This document shows, in pieces, positions 17,184 to 25,126 of a stretch of DNA of 38,572 bases (position 1 is the first letter of the stretch; each line of letters begins with the position of its first letter). Source of the DNA: Paraburkholderia gardini (lineage in GTDB: Bacteria; Pseudomonadota; Gammaproteobacteria; Burkholderiales; Burkholderiaceae); contig NZ_CAJQYY010000040.1 in assembly GCF_907164575.1 (NCBI RefSeq), positions 1-38,572 on the forward strand, given 5' to 3'. The notes beneath the pieces are model-generated. The model searched no databases, had not been told where the DNA came from, and worked only from the letters and a program-made list of their open reading frames with translations. A program made the translations under genes and the position numbers.

Positions 17184-17217
17184 TACATTGACGAAACGCC
17201 GGCGTTTTACTAATGTA
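17184..17217. promoter_or_regulatory. 34-bp dyad operator overlapping a promoter
   Basis: The core AAACGCCGGCGTTT (17194-17207) is a perfect 14-bp palindrome. Exactly symmetric about the same centre are outer arms TACATT (17184-17189) and AATGTA (17212-17217), each 4 bases away. On the plus strand, TTGACG (17188-17193) is a good -35 box, with a weak -10 about 17 bp later (TAATGT). The dyad therefore fills the spacer of a promoter pointing at hyuA. The likely ligand is the adjacent MarR-like protein. Confidence 0.7.
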
Positions 17218-17357
17218 ACTCCAGCGTAAGACACATTCGTTCAACTTCGACGTCGGACCCGCTCGTGCGGCGCCCGCGGGATTCGTGTTGCCTGGCGTTT
17301 TCTGGATCGTCGGTACGTCCACGGTGTGTCGCAACGATTCGCCCCTGGAGAAAGAAG

Positions 17358-19502
17358 ATGCACAACGAAAGAGACATTGCCGGCGCTGTCGTGGCATCAG
17401 GCCAGCCGCGCGTCCGGCTGTCGGTGGATATCGGTGGAACGTTCACCGATGTCGTACTGGAAACGGGTGAGCGACGGCTCACGAAGAAAGTGCTGACCAC
17501 GCCGGAGCAGCCCGAACGCGCAGTGCTCGAAGGCGCCCAGCTCGTCCTCGACGACGCGGGTCTCGTGTTCGCCGACATCGACGTCTTCGTGCACGGCACC
17601 ACGCTGGCAACGAACGCGGTGCTCGAACGCCGCGGCGCGCGGACGGCGCTGATCGGCACGATGGGCTTTCGCGACATCGTCGAGATCGGCACCGAGGGGC
17701 GTTACGACCAGTACGACCTGCAGATCGAGAAACAGGTGCCGCTGGTGCCGCGTGCGCTGCGGCTCACCGTCGAGGAACGCATGAATGCGAAGGGCGACGT
17801 GCTGCTGCCGTTGAACGAACGCATGCTGCACCGTCACATCGACTTCCTGCACGCGCAGCGCGTGGAAAGCGTGGCGATCTGCTTCCTGCATGCCTATGCG
17901 AACGCGGCGCACGAGCAGCGCGCGCGAGAGATCGTCGCGCGCGCATTGCCCGAACTGTCGATCTCGATTTCGAGCGAGGTCTGCCCGGAGATCCGCGAAT
18001 ACGAACGCACCTCGACCACGCTGACGAACGCGTATGTCAAGCCGCTGATGTCGGCCTATCTGGGGCGCATGCGCACGTCGCTCGATGCCGTCGGCTTTCG
18101 CGGACCGCTGTACCTGGTGACGTCGAACGGCGGTTTGACGTCGGTGGAAACCGCGTGCCAGTTCCCCGTGCGGCTGGTCGAATCGGGGCCGGCCGGTGGC
18201 GCGATCTTCGCCGCCGATGTCGCGCGTATCGCCGGTGAGCGCAAGGTGCTCGCGTTCGACATGGGCGGCACGACCGCCAAGGTCTGTCTGATCGACGAGT
18301 TCAATCCGGATCACGACCGCGTCTATGAAGTCGACCGCGCGGCGCGTTTCCAGAAAGGCAGCGGCTTGCCGTTGCGCATCCCCGTGATCGATCTGGTCGA
18401 GATTGGTGCGGGCGGCGGCTCGATCGCCCGCATCGATGCGCTGAAGAACATCGTGGTCGGTCCGCAGAGCGCAGGTTCGGTGCCGGGCCCCGCATGCTAT
18501 GGCCGGGGCGGTACCCAGCCCACCGTCACCGATGCCGATGTGGTACTCGGACTGATCGATCCGGCCGCGTTTGCGGGCGGATCGGTGCATCTCGACGTCG
18601 AGGCGTCGCGCGCGGCGCTGCAGTCGGAGATAGCCGGAGCCGCGGGAATGACGCCGGAACTGGCTGCATTCGCTGTCTACGAGATGGTGTGCGAGAGCAT
18701 GGCGAGCGCGGCGCGCGCGCACGCGATCGAGAAGGGCAAGGGCTTCGCCGATCGCACACTGATTGCGTTTGGCGGCGCGGCACCGCTGCACGTCGCGCGG
18801 GTCGCCGAAAAGATCGGCGCGAGCCGCGTGCTGGTTCCGCCGGGTGCGGGCGTCGGCTCAGCGGTGGGATTCCTGCGCGCGCCGGTTGCCTACGAGATCG
18901 TGCGCAGCTATCACGTGCGCCTCGACAGCTTCGATGCCGGTGCGGTCGGGACGATGCTCGGCGCGATGGAAACGGAAGCGCGTGCCGTGGTCCGCGAGGG
19001 CGCAGCCGGCGCGCCGATGCAGGTGCGCCGCGTCGCGTTCATGCGGTACGTCGGGCAAGGGCACGAGATCGCCGTCGATACGCCCAGCGGCGACGATCCG
19101 GCGGCCTGTGCCCAGATCCTCGGCGAGCGTTTCGCCACTGCGTACACGCGACTTTTCAACCGCACCATTCCCGGCGCGCCGGTCGAGATCCTCAGCTGGT
19201 CGGTGAACGTCAGCGCACACAGCGGTGCGGCGTGCGCCAGTGTCCGCGCACCGGATTGCCCGGCTGCGGCGGTGGCTGCAGGCGAACGCGAATATTTCGA
19301 CGGACACAGCGGCGCGCGCATACCGGTGCCGGTGTACCGGCGCGAAACGCTGGGGCGCGATGCGCGCGTGAGCGGGCCCGCGCTGATCGTCGAGCGCGAA
19401 ACCACTACTTTCGTGACGGCCACCTTCGATGCCGAAATCGATCGCCACGGCAACATCATCCTGCAACGCAAGCAGCAACAGCAATCCGGAGACCGCGCAT
19501 GA
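17358..19502 (+). CDS. Hydantoinase/oxoprolinase family protein, subunit A (HyuA-type)
   Basis: This 714-residue protein is the HyuA/N-methylhydantoinase A subunit. The N-terminal ASKHA-like domain has the phosphate motif VDIGGTFTDVV (about 19-29) and a second motif FDMGGTTAKVCL, followed by GSVPGPACYGRGG. The family couples ATP hydrolysis to opening of cyclic amides (hydantoins, 5-oxoproline) or, in related enzymes, to carboxylation of ketones. ATG at 17358 follows GGAGAAAG. hyuB overlaps its stop by 4 bases (ATGA), giving translational coupling. Family sequence alone does not separate N-methylhydantoinase, 5-oxoprolinase and acetone carboxylase-like activity, but the absence of a third small subunit argues against acetone carboxylase. 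Confidence 0.88.
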   Translation: MHNERDIAGAVVASGQPRVRLSVDIGGTFTDVVLETGERRLTKKVLTTPEQPERAVLEGAQLVLDDAGLVFADIDVFVHGTTLATNAVLERRGARTALIGTMGFRDIVEIGTEGRYDQYDLQIEKQVPLVPRALRLTVEERMNAKGDVLLPLNERMLHRHIDFLHAQRVESVAICFLHAYANAAHEQRAREIVARALPELSISISSEVCPEIREYERTSTTLTNAYVKPLMSAYLGRMRTSLDAVGFRGPLYLVTSNGGLTSVETACQFPVRLVESGPAGGAIFAADVARIAGERKVLAFDMGGTTAKVCLIDEFNPDHDRVYEVDRAARFQKGSGLPLRIPVIDLVEIGAGGGSIARIDALKNIVVGPQSAGSVPGPACYGRGGTQPTVTDADVVLGLIDPAAFAGGSVHLDVEASRAALQSEIAGAAGMTPELAAFAVYEMVCESMASAARAHAIEKGKGFADRTLIAFGGAAPLHVARVAEKIGASRVLVPPGAGVGSAVGFLRAPVAYEIVRSYHVRLDSFDAGAVGTMLGAMETEARAVVREGAAGAPMQVRRVAFMRYVGQGHEIAVDTPSGDDPAACAQILGERFATAYTRLFNRTIPGAPVEILSWSVNVSAHSGAACASVRAPDCPAAAVAAGEREYFDGHSGARIPVPVYRRETLGRDARVSGPALIVERETTTFVTATFDAEIDRHGNIILQRKQQQQSGDRA

Positions 19503-21154
19503 ACACGTACGACCCGCTTCAAACCATCGAATTGCAGACCATGTGGCATCGCCTGATCGCGATTGTCGAGGAACAGGCGCAAACGTTGTTGCGCACGGCG
19601 TTTAGTCCGATCGTCCGGGAGTGCGGAGATCTGTCGGCCGGCGTATTCGACACGCAGGGACGCATGCTCGCGCAGGCGGTGACCGGCGCACCGGGTCACG
19701 TCAACACGATGGCCGAATCGGTGCAGCACTTCCTGCGCCGCTATCCCCTCGGCACGATGCGGCCCGGCGACGTATTCCTGACCAATGATCCCTGGATGGG
19801 CACCGGGCACCTGAACGACTTCGTCATGGTGACCCCGTGCTTCCGCGAGGGGGAGGCGGTGGCGCTTTTCTGCGCGACGAGCCACATCATGGATATCGGT
19901 GGCCTCGGCTTCGGTCCGGATGCGCTGGACGTCTACATGGAAGGCCTGTATATCCCGCCGCTCAGGCTGTTCGACGGCGGCGAACTGAACAGCACGCTGA
20001 TGGAGATGATCTGCGGCAATACGCGCCAGCCGATGGAGACCGAGGGCGACACATACGCGCTTGCCGCGTGCAATGCAGTGGGTGCAAAGCGGCTCGTCGA
20101 AATGATGGATGAGTTTGGCCTGGCGTCGCTGGACGCGCCCGGGCAGTTCATCCTGGAGCGCTCGCGCGAGGCCATGCTCGAACAGGTCCGCAAGCTGCCG
20201 AAAGGCACGTGGCACAACGTGATGACCGTCGACGGCTATGGTTCGCCGATCGAGATTCATGCCGCGCTGACGGTTTCCGATCACGGCATTCATGTGGATT
20301 ACGAGGGCAGCTCGGCGCAGTCGGCGCGCGGAATCAATGTGCCGGTCAGCTATGCCACCGCCTATTCGCTGTTTGGTCTGGCATGCGCGGTATCCGGCAG
20401 CATTCCCAACAATTCCGGTTCGCTGTCGGTATTCACGGTGGCGGCGCCGCCCGGCAGCATCCTCAATGCCGCGCGGCCGGCCCCCGTGTCGACCCGCCAC
20501 GTGCTTGGACAAATGCTGCCTGACGTGGTGTTCGGCTGCCTGCGCCAGATCATGCCCGGGCGTGTGCCGGCCGAAGGCACGGCAGCCGTGTGGCTGATCA
20601 CGCTGCGTGGCGAAACGCCGGACGTCGCCGCAGGCACATACGGCTTCACGCTCGGCTTCACCAGCAACGGCGGCACCGGCGCACGCGAAGCGCGCGACGG
20701 TCTCTCGGCGACTGCATTTCCGACGAGCCTCGCCTGCACGCCTGTGGAGATCGCCGAAACACAGACGCCGCTCGTGTTCTGGCGCAAGGAGCTGCGCGAA
20801 GGCTCAGGCGGAGCGGGCAGGACGCGCGGTGGACTGGGGCAGATCATCGAAATCGAGTCCGCGTGCGAGAAACGCTTCGAGATCCTCGCGTCGTTCGACC
20901 GGATCGATTTCCCGCCACGCGGCCACGACGGCGGCCACGACGGCGCGGCGGGATTCGTCGGCCTGCGCTCCGGCGAGCGGCTGAAGGGTAAGGGCGCGCA
21001 AAGCGTGGCCGCGGGCGAACGGCTCGTCATCATGACGCCGGGCGGCGCGGGCCGCGGCGATCCGCGCGAACGGGACCCTCTGCACGTGCGTTTCGATGTC
21101 GCCAGCGGGCTGGTGTCGTCGCGCGATTCGGAAGCGATATACGGCACAACCTGA
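19499..21154 (+). CDS. Hydantoinase B/oxoprolinase family protein (HyuB-type)
   Basis: This 551-residue subunit has family blocks including RTAFSPIVRECGDLSAG, GDVFLTNDPWMGTGHLNDF and HIMDIGG with metal-binding Asp/His residues. The C-terminal part is rich in glycine (GGAGRTRGGLGQ, and TPGGAGRGDP at the end). The partner HyuA is directly upstream with a 4-base overlap, so the two are made together as an A/B complex. The length is typical (520-580). It acts in the cytoplasm on a cyclic amide that the MFS protein encoded 122 bp downstream may import. The substrate is unproven. Confidence 0.88.
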   Translation: MNTYDPLQTIELQTMWHRLIAIVEEQAQTLLRTAFSPIVRECGDLSAGVFDTQGRMLAQAVTGAPGHVNTMAESVQHFLRRYPLGTMRPGDVFLTNDPWMGTGHLNDFVMVTPCFREGEAVALFCATSHIMDIGGLGFGPDALDVYMEGLYIPPLRLFDGGELNSTLMEMICGNTRQPMETEGDTYALAACNAVGAKRLVEMMDEFGLASLDAPGQFILERSREAMLEQVRKLPKGTWHNVMTVDGYGSPIEIHAALTVSDHGIHVDYEGSSAQSARGINVPVSYATAYSLFGLACAVSGSIPNNSGSLSVFTVAAPPGSILNAARPAPVSTRHVLGQMLPDVVFGCLRQIMPGRVPAEGTAAVWLITLRGETPDVAAGTYGFTLGFTSNGGTGAREARDGLSATAFPTSLACTPVEIAETQTPLVFWRKELREGSGGAGRTRGGLGQIIEIESACEKRFEILASFDRIDFPPRGHDGGHDGAAGFVGLRSGERLKGKGAQSVAAGERLVIMTPGGAGRGDPRERDPLHVRFDVASGLVSSRDSEAIYGTT

Positions 21155-21276
21155 GCAGCCTGGGCTGGCGGCACGGCGCGGCGCCTATGCGCGAGGCGCA
21201 CAGCGCCACCAGACGGGAGCAAAAGGCAGTGCACGCAGCTTTATTGATATGTCATCCTGAACGAGAGGGTTGGGAA

Positions 21277-22650
21277 ATGAGAAACGACAGAGAAGTAGCG
21301 AAACCTGATGCGGGCGCCCGGCTGGAACGGTTGCCGATGAGCCGTTACCAATATCTGCTATTCGCGGTCGTGGCGACCGCGTTCCTGTTCGACACGGCGG
21401 ATACCGCGGCGCTCGCCTACATGCTCGGCACGATCAAGGCGGAACTCGGGCTGAGCGTGGCCGAGGCCGGCGTGCTCGCCAGCGCGAGTCTGCTTGGCAT
21501 GTTTTTCGGTGCCGGCATTGCGGGCATTCTGGCCGACCGCTTTGGCCGCAAGCCGATCTTCCAGTTCAGCATGCTGCTGTGGGGGCTGGGCAGCCTGTTG
21601 TGCGGTCTGTCGACGACCTATACCGGCTTGCTCAATGCGCGGCTCCTGCTCGGTGTCGGCATGGGCATGGAACTGCCCATCGCGCTCGCGCTGATCGCCG
21701 AGTATCTGCCGACCCATCTGCGCGGCCGCTTCACCGCGATTCTCGAAGGTTTCCTGCCGGTCGGCTTCATCGGGGTCGGGATTCTGGTCTATTTCCTGAT
21801 GCCGCTCGTGGGCTGGCGGGGCGTGTTCCTGGTGCTCGCCGTGCCCGCGCTCTTCCTGTTCGTGGTCCGCCGCATGGTGCCGGAATCGCCGCGCTGGCTG
21901 GAAGCGGCTGGACGCCTCGACGAGGCGGAAGACGTGATGGCGCTCATCGAATCGAAGGTGATGCGCGCAGCGGGCCTGCTCAGGCTGCCGGAGCCGGTGA
22001 TCGGCGTCGTGACGCTGGAGGCGGACACGCGGCACCGGTGGCTGTCGGCGCTCGGCGATCTCTGGCATCCCGATTACCGCCAGCGCACGCTGATGCTGTG
22101 GATCGTCTGGTTCCTGACGCTACTCGGGTTCTACGGTCTTACGTCGTGGCTCGCTTCGCTGTTGCAGCAGGCGGGCTATGCGGCGACGAAATCGATCTTC
22201 TATACGGTGCTTATCTCGTGTGCCGGGATTCCCGGTTTCATGGCGGCGGCATACGCGCTCGAACGCTGGGGTCGCAAACCGACCGCGATAGCCTATCTCC
22301 TCGGCAGCGCGGCAGGGGCGTTCGTGTACGGCCAATGCATCAGCCATCGCGCGGATCTCGCGCTCCTGATCGCCGCGGGACTGGCGATGCAGTTTTTCGT
22401 TTTCGGCATGTGGTCGGTCATCTATGCGTACACGCCGGAACTGTACCCGACGCGATCGCGCGGAACCGGATCGAGCATGGCGTCGGCGATCGGGCGGATC
22501 GGTTCGATCATCGGCCCGTCCGGCATCGCGTTGATGCTGCCGCTGACGGGCCCATCAGGCGCCTTCGCGATCGGTGCAGGCTGCTTCGCGCTGGCGGCCG
22601 GCACGATTGCGCTGCTCGGCCCGGAGACGAGAGGCGTGACGTTGAACTGA
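21277..22650 (+). CDS. MFS transporter
   Basis: This 457-residue membrane protein has roughly 12 hydrophobic segments. The loop between helices 2 and 3 carries the MFS motif GILADRFGRKP. A second GRKPTA motif occurs at the start of the second half, and RSRGTGSSMASAIGRIGSI lies in the C-terminal half. It most resembles the sugar/aromatic-acid:H+ symporter branch. ATG at 21277 follows GAGAGG at usable distance. Its position after hyuAB on the same strand suggests it imports the substrate of the hydantoinase pair. The end of the gene is overlapped by the convergent amidase reading frame (22508-22650). Confidence 0.87.
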   Translation: MRNDREVAKPDAGARLERLPMSRYQYLLFAVVATAFLFDTADTAALAYMLGTIKAELGLSVAEAGVLASASLLGMFFGAGIAGILADRFGRKPIFQFSMLLWGLGSLLCGLSTTYTGLLNARLLLGVGMGMELPIALALIAEYLPTHLRGRFTAILEGFLPVGFIGVGILVYFLMPLVGWRGVFLVLAVPALFLFVVRRMVPESPRWLEAAGRLDEAEDVMALIESKVMRAAGLLRLPEPVIGVVTLEADTRHRWLSALGDLWHPDYRQRTLMLWIVWFLTLLGFYGLTSWLASLLQQAGYAATKSIFYTVLISCAGIPGFMAAAYALERWGRKPTAIAYLLGSAAGAFVYGQCISHRADLALLIAAGLAMQFFVFGMWSVIYAYTPELYPTRSRGTGSSMASAIGRIGSIIGPSGIALMLPLTGPSGAFAIGAGCFALAAGTIALLGPETRGVTLN

Positions 22651-23932
22651 GCGAAGAGGCGCGGGGCGGCCGAAAAAGGCACGCCCCCCGCCGCACCCGG
22701 CGGTACGCCGGCCGGGTATCGCGAATGAATTGCTCGATTGCCAGCGCAGCGTCGAACAGGCGCTCGTCGTCGCCGTGTCTGGCGACGAGCTGGACGCCAA
22801 GCGGCAGTCCATGAGCGCCGAGTGCGAACGGGAGGGTGATGCACGGCAGGCCCAGCAGCGTCCAGACACGATTGAAGATCGGGCTTCCGGTGCTTCCATA
22901 CTCGACGGCCTCACCCGGCGCCGCCGGTGTGACCAGAATGTCCGCGTTCGAAAAAATCGCCTCGATATCGATGCTGCGACGCGACTCGAGCGCTTTCCGG
23001 TAGTCGTCGAAGCTAACCGGATCGTCGTTCAGGAACTGGAACAGGCATTGACTCAGTCGATCCGCGAACTGCAGCCGTTCGGTGGTGAGCTCGGCGCGCA
23101 TCTCGAACTTCATGATGGTGTGGTGCAGCGCATCGAGGCCGGCCGGTAACGCGGCTTCGTTCGATGCACCGATCGCCGACGCGAGGCGCAGCAGCGCGGT
23201 ACGAAGTTCGGGCGAAGCCTGTGGCCAGTTTCCCGTGCGGCAGATTCCCAGAACAGGCGGCCTGGAAGGCGCCCGGTCCGTGAGCGGCCTGAGCGCGGAC
23301 CAGATGGATCTGGTGGTGAAGACATCCCGTGCCATCCATCCGATGCAGTCGAGGCTTCTCGACGTCGGCTTGACGCCAGCGAGACTGAACATGCCGTGGC
23401 TGGGCTTGTATCCGACGATTCCGCAAAACGAAGCGGGGCGGATGATCGATCCGGCCGTTTGGGTTCCGGTTGCCGCTTCAACCTGAAAGTCCGCGACGGC
23501 CGCCGCGGAACCGGACGACGAGCCGCCTGGAGAGCGCCGCCGGTCGACTGGATTTCGCGTGACGGGTGGCGTCAGATACGCGTACTCCGCCGTCGCGGTC
23601 TTGCCGAATATCAGCGCGCCGGCATCCCGCAGCATGGCAACGATCGCGGCATCCGCGAACGCGACGTGATCCGCGCAGGCGGAAGAGCCGCAGCCAGTCG
23701 CGAAGCCGGCGACATCGATGATGTCCTTCACGCCAACCGACAGGCCGGCGAGCGGCTTTCCGCCTTCACTTCCCGAGGCGAGGAATTCCCGTTCGATCGC
23801 GGCGGGATCCAGCTGTGTCCATGCGCCGATTTCATCGCGCCGCTGGACTGCGCGTTCGAGGTGAGCGCGCCAACCCTGTGGGCGACCGGTCGGATACGAA
23901 GAAGAATGGGTCATCTGAAAATCGCTCGTCAT
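22508..23932 (-). CDS. Amidase signature family protein
   Basis: The 474-residue product has the amidase signature catalytic triad: Lys69 (GVKDIID), the cis-Ser in SPGGSSSGSAAA (Ser138/139) and the nucleophile Ser162 in GTQTAGSIIRP. Enzymes of this family hydrolyse amides, carbamates or ureido acids. A start at 23914 is also possible; neither start has a clear Shine-Dalgarno. The recognisable fold ends near residue 400. The last ~70 residues are Arg/Ser/Pro-rich, and the final 48 codons lie antisense to the MFS 3' end. This tail could be a real extension, or it could reflect loss of the original stop by frameshift in the G/C-rich stretch near 22670-22700. Its location next to hyuAB fits cleavage of a ring-opened product. 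Confidence 0.82.
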   Translation of the reverse strand: MTSDFQMTHSSSYPTGRPQGWRAHLERAVQRRDEIGAWTQLDPAAIEREFLASGSEGGKPLAGLSVGVKDIIDVAGFATGCGSSACADHVAFADAAIVAMLRDAGALIFGKTATAEYAYLTPPVTRNPVDRRRSPGGSSSGSAAAVADFQVEAATGTQTAGSIIRPASFCGIVGYKPSHGMFSLAGVKPTSRSLDCIGWMARDVFTTRSIWSALRPLTDRAPSRPPVLGICRTGNWPQASPELRTALLRLASAIGASNEAALPAGLDALHHTIMKFEMRAELTTERLQFADRLSQCLFQFLNDDPVSFDDYRKALESRRSIDIEAIFSNADILVTPAAPGEAVEYGSTGSPIFNRVWTLLGLPCITLPFALGAHGLPLGVQLVARHGDDERLFDAALAIEQFIRDTRPAYRRVRRGACLFRPPRASSLSSTSRLSSPGRAAQSCRPPARSSLHRSRRRLMGPSAAASTRCRTGR

Positions 23933-24057
23933 GGGTTTGCCCGGAGAAACGGAGCACGGTGTGTTCCGTTCAGCAGCATCCTTGCGTAACCCGGTTAAGG
24001 CAAGTGCAACTTTGGAAAGGGTACGTTGCCTTCAGGGCAACCAGGGGACACGTTGCC

Positions 24058-24192
24058 TCATGGTGCCGTCGCTAACGCGATGCACAAATCCTCGAGGCTC
24101 ATGTTCCGTTGCATCGCGAGGGTGCGCAGTGCGGCATAGGCGCGGTTCGCGCCGCTGCTCATGCGCCCGAAAAAACGGGCGACCTCCGCCAT
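24058..24192 (-). pseudogene. Remnant of an ANTAR-domain regulator
   Basis: A 44-codon reading runs from ATG at 24192 to TGA at 24058. Its residues (ANRAYAALRTLAMQRNMSLEDL) resemble the C-terminal half of an ANTAR RNA-binding domain, in which AYALLRxLAMxxxxxLxDVA is typical. The rest of a regulator of that type (receiver or sensor part) is absent upstream. ANTAR proteins such as AmiR bind leader RNA and prevent termination, often beside amidase or nitrogen genes, and here the remnant is 126 bp from the amidase gene start. It is too short to be functional, so I call it a decayed gene. The match is by eye only. Confidence 0.45.
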
Positions 24193-24202
24193 TTGTGCTT
24201 AT

Positions 24203-24282
24203 GGTCCATACCCAAAAATGGACCGGCAAGATCAACATCTGGCAGGGCGTGTTGCTCTGGGAGCAACACTCGTACAACGCCC
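24203..24282. repeat. Cluster of short inverted repeats
   Basis: GGTCCAT/ATGGACC (24203-24224), GTGTTGCTC/GAGCAACAC with a 3-base loop (24249-24269) and an enclosing GGGCGT/ACGCCC pair (24245-24282) lie within 80 bases. Another GCCCG/CGGGC hairpin falls at 24167-24182. The segment lies between the GST stop and the ANTAR remnant and has no gene of its own. It may include the end of the GST transcript, although no T tract is obvious. Confidence 0.55.
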
Positions 24283-24352
24283 GTCTCCGGGCGGGTTGCA
24301 CCAGCCGGCAGGCGTTTCATTTCACACGCATTCCGGCTGGTGCATTCAGACG

Positions 24353-25024
24353 CTATTGATTTTGCGGAAACATCGCGCGCCGGGCGTCGTCGTCCATTTC
24401 GGTCTTGAGCGTCAGGCTGCTCTTCAGCGCATTGACGCGTGCGGCGGCGGGGCGCGCTGAAATTTCATCGACGAGACGTTTCACATGTCGATAGTCGGCA
24501 AGACCTTGCTCACCGAAGATATAGGCCGCTGAATTTGCCCAGCCCCATAGCGCGATATCGGCAATCGAATACTGGTTGCCGGCAAGGTAAGGCGTGTCAG
24601 CGAGCCGTCGATCGAGTACCTGGTAATGCCGTTCGACTTCCTTGACATAGCGGTTGCGGGCATACGGAAGCGGCTCGGGCGCGTAGTGCAGGAAATGCAC
24701 GGCCTGACCGGAGAACGGCGACAGACCTGTCGCAACAAGTTGCAGCCATGACAGCGCCGCCGCGCGCCCAGCTGGCGCGGACGGCATCAGCCTGTCATGT
24801 TTCTCCGCGAGATGCAGAAGGATCGCGTGAGAATCGAAGAGTGTGATGCCGTCGTCATCGAGCGCCGGTACTTTGCCATTCGGATTGATCTTCAGGAATT
24901 CAGGTGCGTGCTGCTCTCCCTTGAAGATGTCGATGGGTTGCAGGTTATACGGCAACTGCAGTTCTTCCAGCATCAATGCGACTTTCGTGCCGTTCGGCGT
25001 CGGGTGGAAGTAAAGGGTCAACAT
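24353..25024 (-). CDS. Glutathione S-transferase (Nu-class/YfcG-like)
   Basis: This 223-residue protein has a thioredoxin-fold N-terminal domain (about 1-80; MLTLYFHPTPNGTKVALMLEE, then NGKVPALDDDG and the SHAILLHLAEKH glutathione-binding segment) and an all-helical C-terminal domain containing YSIADIALWGW. The NGTK stretch in place of a Tyr/Ser near the active site is typical of Nu-class (YfcG/YghU) enzymes, which are disulfide-bond reductases using two glutathiones. ATG at 25024 has AAGGAA upstream; an upstream in-frame ATG at 25057 is less well supported. Cytosolic. No clear functional link to its neighbours. Confidence 0.88.
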   Translation of the reverse strand: MLTLYFHPTPNGTKVALMLEELQLPYNLQPIDIFKGEQHAPEFLKINPNGKVPALDDDGITLFDSHAILLHLAEKHDRLMPSAPAGRAAALSWLQLVATGLSPFSGQAVHFLHYAPEPLPYARNRYVKEVERHYQVLDRRLADTPYLAGNQYSIADIALWGWANSAAYIFGEQGLADYRHVKRLVDEISARPAAARVNALKSSLTLKTEMDDDARRAMFPQNQ

Positions 25025-25126
25025 GGGGATTCCTTCAGTTTGAATTGAGCGGATCAAAGGCAGGCATTGGCAAAGGCCGCGAGGCAGTGGGCTTTGCCTG
25101 ACGCCTATGCCTGGGAAAGTGCCGGT

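Noticed and set aside
18494..21154. 886-codon open frame on the plus strand across hyuA and hyuB
   Set aside because: It shares the strand with hyuA/hyuB in another frame, is Arg-rich without motifs, and both real genes have clear family signatures.
23931..24359. 142-codon plus-strand frame between amidase and GST
   Set aside because: No Shine-Dalgarno, Arg/Cys-rich, and it crosses the hairpin cluster and the ANTAR remnant on the other strand.
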